From the NCBI GenBank assembly GCA_029259055.1, contig JAPDJP010000009.1, forward strand, positions 1-47,476: a DNA stretch of 47,476 nucleotides. The letters run 5' to 3'. A program made the translations under genes and the position numbers. The notes below the pieces were generated by a model. That model had not been told where the DNA came from, ran no database searches, and was given only the letters and a program-made list of their open reading frames with translations. Shown in pieces: positions 43,074 through 47,476 of the stretch. Source of the DNA: Thermoplasmatota archaeon. Lineage in GTDB: Archaea > Thermoplasmatota > E2 > UBA202 > JdFR-43. Each line of letters begins with the position of its first letter. Positions within the stretch are counted from its first letter, which is position 1.

Positions 43074-44702
43074 TTAGAATTCTTCCTCACCGCCTGGCGT
43101 CTCTTCCTTTCCTTTCTTCTTTTCTACTTCTTTTGCTGCGATTATGTCGTCAATGCGCAAAATCATTATTGCTGCTTCTGTTGCTGATTTAATTGCTTGT
43201 ACTCCTACTCTTAACGGTTCTAAAACGTTGTTTTCTCTCATATCAGCAATATCTCCCTTGAATACATCTACTCCATGGTATTTCTTGCCTTCTGAATGAG
43301 CCTTTCTTAACTTTATTAATATGTCAATTGGGTCAATACCAGCATTTGTTGCCAATGCTCTTGGAACTACTTCTACTGCATCAGCGAATTTTTCAATAGC
43401 CAGTTGTTCTCTTCCTCCAACTGTTGCTGCATAATCCCTTAACCCGAGAGCAATTTCTGTGGCTGCTGAGCCTCCTCCAGTAATCATTTTTCCATCTTCG
43501 ATTGCTACCGCAATAACACTTAAAGCATCTTTTAGTCCTCTCTCAATTTCATCTACAACATGTTCTGTTCCTCCTCTTACAAGAATACTTACCGCCTTTG
43601 CTTCCTTGCAATCTGTAATGAATACCATTTTGTCTTCTCCTATTTTTCTCTCTTCCACTTTCCCTGCCTCTCCTAAATCTTCTGGCTTTATTTCATCTAA
43701 GTCGCTTAATATTGATGCTCCTGTTGCCTTTGCAAGCTTCTCCATGTCGGATTTCTTTACTCTCCTCACAGCAAATATTCCCGCCTTTGCCAAGTAATGC
43801 TGGGCTAAATCATCAATTCCTTTCTGACAAATCAATACATTGGCTCCGCTGTTCTTTATCTTATCAACCATGTCCTTTATCATTTTTTCTTCTTGGTCTA
43901 AGAATTTTTGAAGCTGTTCTGGGTCAGTAATACGAATCTGAGCGTCAACTTCTGTTTTTCTAACTTCAAGCGCAGCATTCAAAAGCAAAATCTTTGCATC
44001 TTTTACAATCATTGGCATATCTGGATGAACTCTTTCCTTGTCTAAGATTATTCCATTTATTAGCTCTGTATCTTCTACTGAACCACCTTGTTTCTTTTCT
44101 ACTTTTACATTATCCAAATCTACCTTTATTTTTCCATTAACTTCCTCTGCAACTGCTCTTACAGCTTTATATGCAATATCTGCAAGCATTTCCTTGTTTG
44201 TTTCTGCTACTTTTCCAGTCATTGATGTTTCTGCAATCTTTTTTAACAAACTTTCATCATCTGGTTTAACCTCCAATGCCATTTTTTCTAAGATTTCGCA
44301 TGCTTTCCTGCTAGCCAATCTATAACCTTCTGCAATTACTGTTGGATGTATATCTTGCTCAATTAAATCCCTAGCATACTTAAGTAACTCTCCAGCTAAG
44401 ACAACTGCTGTTGTTGTGCCGTCTCCGCATTCTTCGTCTTGAGCTTTGGCAACTTCAACAATCATCTTTGCAGCTGGATGCTCGATTTCGATTTCCTTTA
44501 GTATCGTGACTCCGTCATTTGTAATAACAACGTCTCCCATGCTGTCCACGAGCATCTTGTCCATTCCTTTTGGTCCCAATGTGGAGCGAACCGCATCCGC
44601 AATAGCCATTGCAGCTCTTATATTATTGTCCTGAGCTTCTCTGCCCCTCTCTCTTTCCGTTCCTTCCTTTAATATTAAAATTGGCGTCCTCCCAGTCAAC
44701 AT
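43074..44702 (-). CDS. ths: Thermosome (group II chaperonin) subunit
   Basis: A 542-residue archaeal chaperonin subunit. Blocks are [20 protein letters not shown] then [15 protein letters not shown], the ATPase motif [15 protein letters not shown], and [17 protein letters not shown] near the end. The tail [16 protein letters not shown] is charged instead of Gly/Met-rich. It forms the double-ring folding machine with built-in lid. The ORF track starts two codons earlier at TTG; ATG 44702 follows a GGTGAT ribosome binding site, and TTTTATATAG lies about 25-30 bp before the likely transcript start near 44710. Confidence 0.97.
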   Translation of the reverse strand: MLTGRTPILILKEGTERERGREAQDNNIRAAMAIADAVRSTLGPKGMDKMLVDSMGDVVITNDGVTILKEIEIEHPAAKMIVEVAKAQDEECGDGTTTAVVLAGELLKYARDLIEQDIHPTVIAEGYRLASRKACEILEKMALEVKPDDESLLKKIAETSMTGKVAETNKEMLADIAYKAVRAVAEEVNGKIKVDLDNVKVEKKQGGSVEDTELINGIILDKERVHPDMPMIVKDAKILLLNAALEVRKTEVDAQIRITDPEQLQKFLDQEEKMIKDMVDKIKNSGANVLICQKGIDDLAQHYLAKAGIFAVRRVKKSDMEKLAKATGASILSDLDEIKPEDLGEAGKVEERKIGEDKMVFITDCKEAKAVSILVRGGTEHVVDEIERGLKDALSVIAVAIEDGKMITGGGSAATEIALGLRDYAATVGGREQLAIEKFADAVEVVPRALATNAGIDPIDILIKLRKAHSEGKKYHGVDVFKGDIADMRENNVLEPLRVGVQAIKSATEAAIMILRIDDIIAAKEVEKKKGKEETPGGEEEF

Positions 44703-44746
44703 TTTCAATCACCGAACGGTATAATAATTCTTCTATATAAAACTTT

Positions 44747-44911
44747 CTACTCGGCTGTCACATTGGGAGAACCATTTTTATATGCAATATAACAACTTTG
44801 GCATAAATAAGCAGAAATTTCTTCAATAAAATGGGCGTGTTGACTGCATATATCCAAATAACAATGATGACATTTTGCAATGCTTCTATCTCCGCAAATG
44901 TAACAGCCCAT
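44747..44911 (-). CDS. Small zinc-finger protein, B-box-like (54 residues)
   Basis: A 54-codon gene too short for the ORF track: MGCYICGDRSIAKCHHCYLD then ICSQHAHFIEEISAYLCQSC. Cysteine pairs are CYIC, CHHC and CQSC, with Cys22, His25 and His27 between them. The C-x2-C, x7, C-x2-C, x4, C-x2-H spacing resembles B-box-type zinc fingers and can bind two zinc ions. The dense ligand pattern in 54 codons argues strongly for a real protein. It lies upstream of the thermosome gene on the same strand, 44 bases before it, and is divergent from the methyltransferase gene. Role unknown. Confidence 0.78.
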   Translation of the reverse strand: MGCYICGDRSIAKCHHCYLDICSQHAHFIEEISAYLCQSCYIAYKNGSPNVTAE

Positions 44912-44942
44912 GCTTATATATCCTATTTAAATATTTAATTTT

Positions 44943-45878
44943 ATGCAAATCCTATTTGAAATGTCCAAAGAGCATCCAACTCTACCAGTCGCTGAAATTA
45001 GAGCTTGCTTGAAAACATATAAAATGGATTATGAAGAAATATATCACAATGGTATTTATATTGCGGAATTAAATGATGGAAAATTAAAAAAAATAGCAAA
45101 TAGGCTCGCAATGTCATATAGCATAAACGAAATAATAGGAAAGAATGAAAAAGAATTTATTGAAAAAATAAGGAAATCTGACTATATGGGAAGTTTTAAA
45201 GTTGAGGGAGGGAGCTATAATTTAAGAAAAAGGGTCGGGGAAATAGTCGTTAAAGAGAAAAAACTTAAGGTTGATTTAAAAAATCCAGATATAATAATAA
45301 AGGTGTGCGATGGTTATTTCTGCAGAGAACTATATAAAATTGATAGAAGCCAATTTGAGGATAGAAGACCAAATAAAAGAATATATTCAATGCCAACGAC
45401 GATGCATCCAAGATTAGCAAGAGCATTGGTTAATTTAGCCGAACTAAAAGAAAATGAAATCATGCTTGACCCTTTTTGTGGAACAGGAGGAATATTAATA
45501 GAAGCTGGCCTGTTGGGAATTAAAACCATTGGAATAGAAATAAAGAGAGAGCTGGTAAAAGGTTGTAAAATGAATTTGGAATATTATGGTATAAAAAATT
45601 ATGAAATTTATGAATCAGATATGAGGGAAATGGATATAAAAGCGGATGCTGTTGTAACCGATTTTCCATATGGAAGAGCATCGCATTTATCAGATAAAAT
45701 GGATAAATTATATAGAGATGCGATTAAAAAATTAGCAGAATTCGCAACCAAAGCTGTAATTGGTTTGCCTTCATTAAAATATAATGAGCTTCTCGAAAAA
45801 TATTTTTATATTGAGCAAATTCATCCAGTAAGAGTGCATAAAAGTTTGACCAGATTTTTTTATAAACTCACGGTTTAG
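44943..45878 (+). CDS. tRNA guanosine-N2 methyltransferase, Trm11/Trm-G10 type
   Basis: A 311-residue enzyme methylating the N2 of G10 in tRNA. The N-terminal about 150 residues form a THUMP-type domain (HPTLPVAEIRACLKTYKMDY). The Rossmann methyltransferase has motif I EIMLDPFCGTGGILIEAGLL, the acidic IGIEIKRE, and motif IV VVTDFPYGRASHLSDKM, with the archaeal DxPYG form. The C-terminus ends with HPVRVHKSLTRFFYKL. The TATA region TTTAAATATTTAATTTT precedes the ATG. It overlaps the convergent glycosylase gene by 11 bp. Confidence 0.92.
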   Translation: MQILFEMSKEHPTLPVAEIRACLKTYKMDYEEIYHNGIYIAELNDGKLKKIANRLAMSYSINEIIGKNEKEFIEKIRKSDYMGSFKVEGGSYNLRKRVGEIVVKEKKLKVDLKNPDIIIKVCDGYFCRELYKIDRSQFEDRRPNKRIYSMPTTMHPRLARALVNLAELKENEIMLDPFCGTGGILIEAGLLGIKTIGIEIKRELVKGCKMNLEYYGIKNYEIYESDMREMDIKADAVVTDFPYGRASHLSDKMDKLYRDAIKKLAEFATKAVIGLPSLKYNELLEKYFYIEQIHPVRVHKSLTRFFYKLTV

Positions 45879-46428
45879 ATACAAATTCATTTCCTTTTAT
45901 ATAAAAGCGCAAAGGTATCGGTAAATCTTTTTTAACACCTATTCTAAATCTTTCTACAATTTCGATGTCCTTTCTATTACCTTTTTCTATATAAATTGGA
46001 GAATCCCTCCTATATACCTTTATTCCATTATATGACTTATCGATTCCAAAAGCTTTTGTAAATTTCCCCGGTCCTGATGTCAAATCTTTAAGTTCTTTTA
46101 CTCCCCTTCTTTTTTTCATTAAATCTATCCCCTGCAATGGTTCTACAGCTCTTATCAAAATACCCGATGGACTTCCTTTTGGCATTGTAATTATGTTAAA
46201 AAGCCAGTTTCCATGCACCATGTATATGAAAGTAATTCCAGCATCCTCCCACATTATTTTGGCTCCTTTTCTTGCTCTTGATGCTGGGTCGCTCATTCCA
46301 TAATAGGCTTCCGTTTCAACGATTCTTCCTTTTAAAATCTTTTCATCCTTCTTCACGAGTATACAACCAAGAATTTCCTTAGCCACAACTGATGGGTCTC
46401 TGTTAAAGAATTTCTTTGGAAGAGGCAT
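45868..46428 (-). CDS. 3-methyladenine DNA glycosylase (AAG/MPG family)
   Basis: A 186-residue AAG-type DNA repair glycosylase removing alkylated purines. MPLPKKFFNRDPSVVAKEIL is the family start. RIVETEAYYGMSDPASRARK contains the catalytic Glu, and FIYMVHGNWLFNIITMPKGS and LTSGPGKFTKAFGID are further conserved blocks. The ORF track starts 17 codons earlier inside the upstream C25 gene; ATG 46428, five bases after that stop, is chosen. Cotranscription with an exported peptidase gene looks incidental. Confidence 0.93.
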   Translation of the reverse strand: MPLPKKFFNRDPSVVAKEILGCILVKKDEKILKGRIVETEAYYGMSDPASRARKGAKIMWEDAGITFIYMVHGNWLFNIITMPKGSPSGILIRAVEPLQGIDLMKKRRGVKELKDLTSGPGKFTKAFGIDKSYNGIKVYRRDSPIYIEKGNRKDIEIVERFRIGVKKDLPIPLRFYIKGNEFVSKP

Positions 46429-46433
46429 AATTA

Positions 46434-47476
46434 CTAATAACCACCTATCTTTAGTGATGGATCCCCTAACAAAACCCATTCTTCTACTGTTTTACAATCT
46501 ATTATATCTCTGTCAACATCATGAGTCAGTATATACCTTGAAATTGTATTTGCCCATGCTATACCAAGTATGTCAACACCATCCATTCCATATTCCTTAA
46601 AGAAGTTCACATTCAAAAAACCTGAATAATATTGCACACAATCTGGAATTCCATCTCCATCCTCATCCTTTATTGCAAAATAATCATAACCAGTGTATCC
46701 TATGGTGGCGATGGCTCCGCCATCTATTTTGCGGGTTAGCCACCAGCTCCAGCATTCTGGGCTCCATTCTGATTTATAATATGTTTCATATAGCTTCCTT
46801 ATCTTTAACAGATTGAACACGCTAACATTGAACTGGCTATTATGGCATCCTCCAACAACACATACTGGATACATGTCCTTATTCTTTAATTTTGGTATAT
46901 CTGAAACTATTAGCCCGCCAATCCATGTTTCTTCGTCATGAGGAGGATGAGTTGCCCAGCTCATGGGATTGCCATGACCATCAAAAAATAAAAATCCGCA
47001 TCCTTTACTTACTTCTCTAATCACATCTGATGGGCCTGTCAAAGTTCCTAACGATGTCCATAGTTTTATTCCTTGAAAATCTTGCATATATTGTAAGGCA
47101 AGTTTATTTTCTTCTTCTCCTTCATAATATGGGTCGTCTTTATTTGGCCAACTATCTCCGCCTACAACAACCATTCTTTTGAACCAGTCTTTATTATTGC
47201 TGTTCTCATATGATATTATCTTATCAACCATTATTTTTACTTCCATTTTATTTCTGCATGCGAGTCTTCCTACATAAACATCTGGCATTAAATCGATTTC
47301 ATCCTTGGCAAACGTTTTCCATTCTCCATAAATGCCATTTCCATTGCTGTCCCAGTCTTCAAATTTTATTTCTCCATCTTCATATTTATAGATGTCTGCA
47401 AAATATAAATCGCTGAGAAATCTTTTTTCTCCCCCATCATCTAAATGGGCATATCTTACTGGCATTAGCCATCTTT
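46434..47476 (-). CDS. C25 (gingipain-like) peptidase, 5' end cut by the window
   Basis: The frame is open to the window edge; codons before the track's Met read RWL, matching the paralogue at 30940 (KWYVPVRYSHLDD versus RWLMPVRYAHLDD). The true start is therefore outside. Catalytic His is in FFDGHGNPMSWATHPP and Cys in CVVGGCHNSQFNVSV. Calcium-type loops are WDSNGNGIYGEW and KDEDGDGIPDC. It ends EWVLLGDPSLKIGGY with no Ig-like tail, like the 30940 copy. It is probably secreted, but the signal peptide is not in view. Confidence 0.9.
   Translation of the reverse strand, partial: RWLMPVRYAHLDDGGEKRFLSDLYFADIYKYEDGEIKFEDWDSNGNGIYGEWKTFAKDEIDLMPDVYVGRLACRNKMEVKIMVDKIISYENSNNKDWFKRMVVVGGDSWPNKDDPYYEGEEENKLALQYMQDFQGIKLWTSLGTLTGPSDVIREVSKGCGFLFFDGHGNPMSWATHPPHDEETWIGGLIVSDIPKLKNKDMYPVCVVGGCHNSQFNVSVFNLLKIRKLYETYYKSEWSPECWSWWLTRKIDGGAIATIGYTGYDYFAIKDEDGDGIPDCVQYYSGFLNVNFFKEYGMDGVDILGIAWANTISRYILTHDVDRDIIDCKTVEEWVLLGDPSLKIGGY

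Overview
The window is an AT-rich archaeal chromosome segment (roughly one third G+C by eye). It carries archaeal ribosomal proteins eS1, eS17 and uL16/L10e, a thermosome subunit, an Sm-like protein, TiaS, a Trm11-type tRNA methyltransferase and the archaeal riboflavin enzymes RibK, RibL and RibC. It also has archaeal TATA boxes about 25 bp upstream of start codons. The RNase P RNA and tRNA-Phe are far more GC-rich than their surroundings, which suggests a thermophile. C25 (gingipain-like) peptidases, NosD-like beta-helix surface proteins and a bacterial-type formate-tetrahydrofolate ligase together point to a Thermoplasmatota-like euryarchaeon. That placement is inference, not proof.

Layout. 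1-7030: a partial secreted protein, a COG1395 regulator with thyX, divergent tiaS, a secreted Ntn-hydrolase, a metallo-beta-lactamase hydrolase and a polysaccharide flippase. 7057-7351: RNase P RNA on the minus strand, divergent from rpiA and sharing a palindromic TATA box with it. 7395-11678: rpiA, eS1, a Nog1-like GTPase, a winged-helix ORF, a CTP-dependent riboflavin kinase with an unusual C-terminal extension, and an AIM24 protein. 11738-18794: a response regulator facing a six-gene minus-strand block of a FlaI/TadA-type ATPase, two GspF/FlaJ-type membrane proteins, a Roadblock protein, a KaiC-like domain fused to a Ras-like GTPase, and a second KaiC-like protein. 18941-20147: a Cas4-like nuclease carrying four membrane segments, and a ribbon-helix-helix protein. 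20278-23608: a decaying tandem array of NosD-like beta-helix surface proteins.

24285-29670: ferredoxin and tungsten aldehyde:ferredoxin oxidoreductase, a secreted CrtC/AttH-like protein, THEP1 NTPase, and formate-tetrahydrofolate ligase. 29688-34909: CofE, a dead hexapeptide acyltransferase, a C25 peptidase, and a transglutaminase-like/LuxE-like pair. 35018-37058: Sm protein, eS17 and the riboflavin run ribB-ribL-ribC, with overlapping genes. 37103-40195: a small secreted protein, a dead rhodanese, uL16, small membrane and HTH proteins, tRNA-Phe, a CDP-alcohol phosphatidyltransferase and a UPF0058 protein. 40232-47476: a second C25 peptidase, a PfkB kinase, the thermosome, a 54-residue zinc-finger protein absent from the ORF track, a Trm11-type methyltransferase, a 3-methyladenine DNA glycosylase and a third C25 peptidase cut by the window end.

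The most striking candidates are the GTPase/Roadblock/KaiC module next to a pilus or secretion motor, the riboflavin kinase with a GyrI-like tail, the membrane-embedded Cas4-like nuclease with an internally duplicated membrane hairpin, and the eroding NosD array with its shared C-terminal signature. No CRISPR array, insertion sequence or phage gene was seen.
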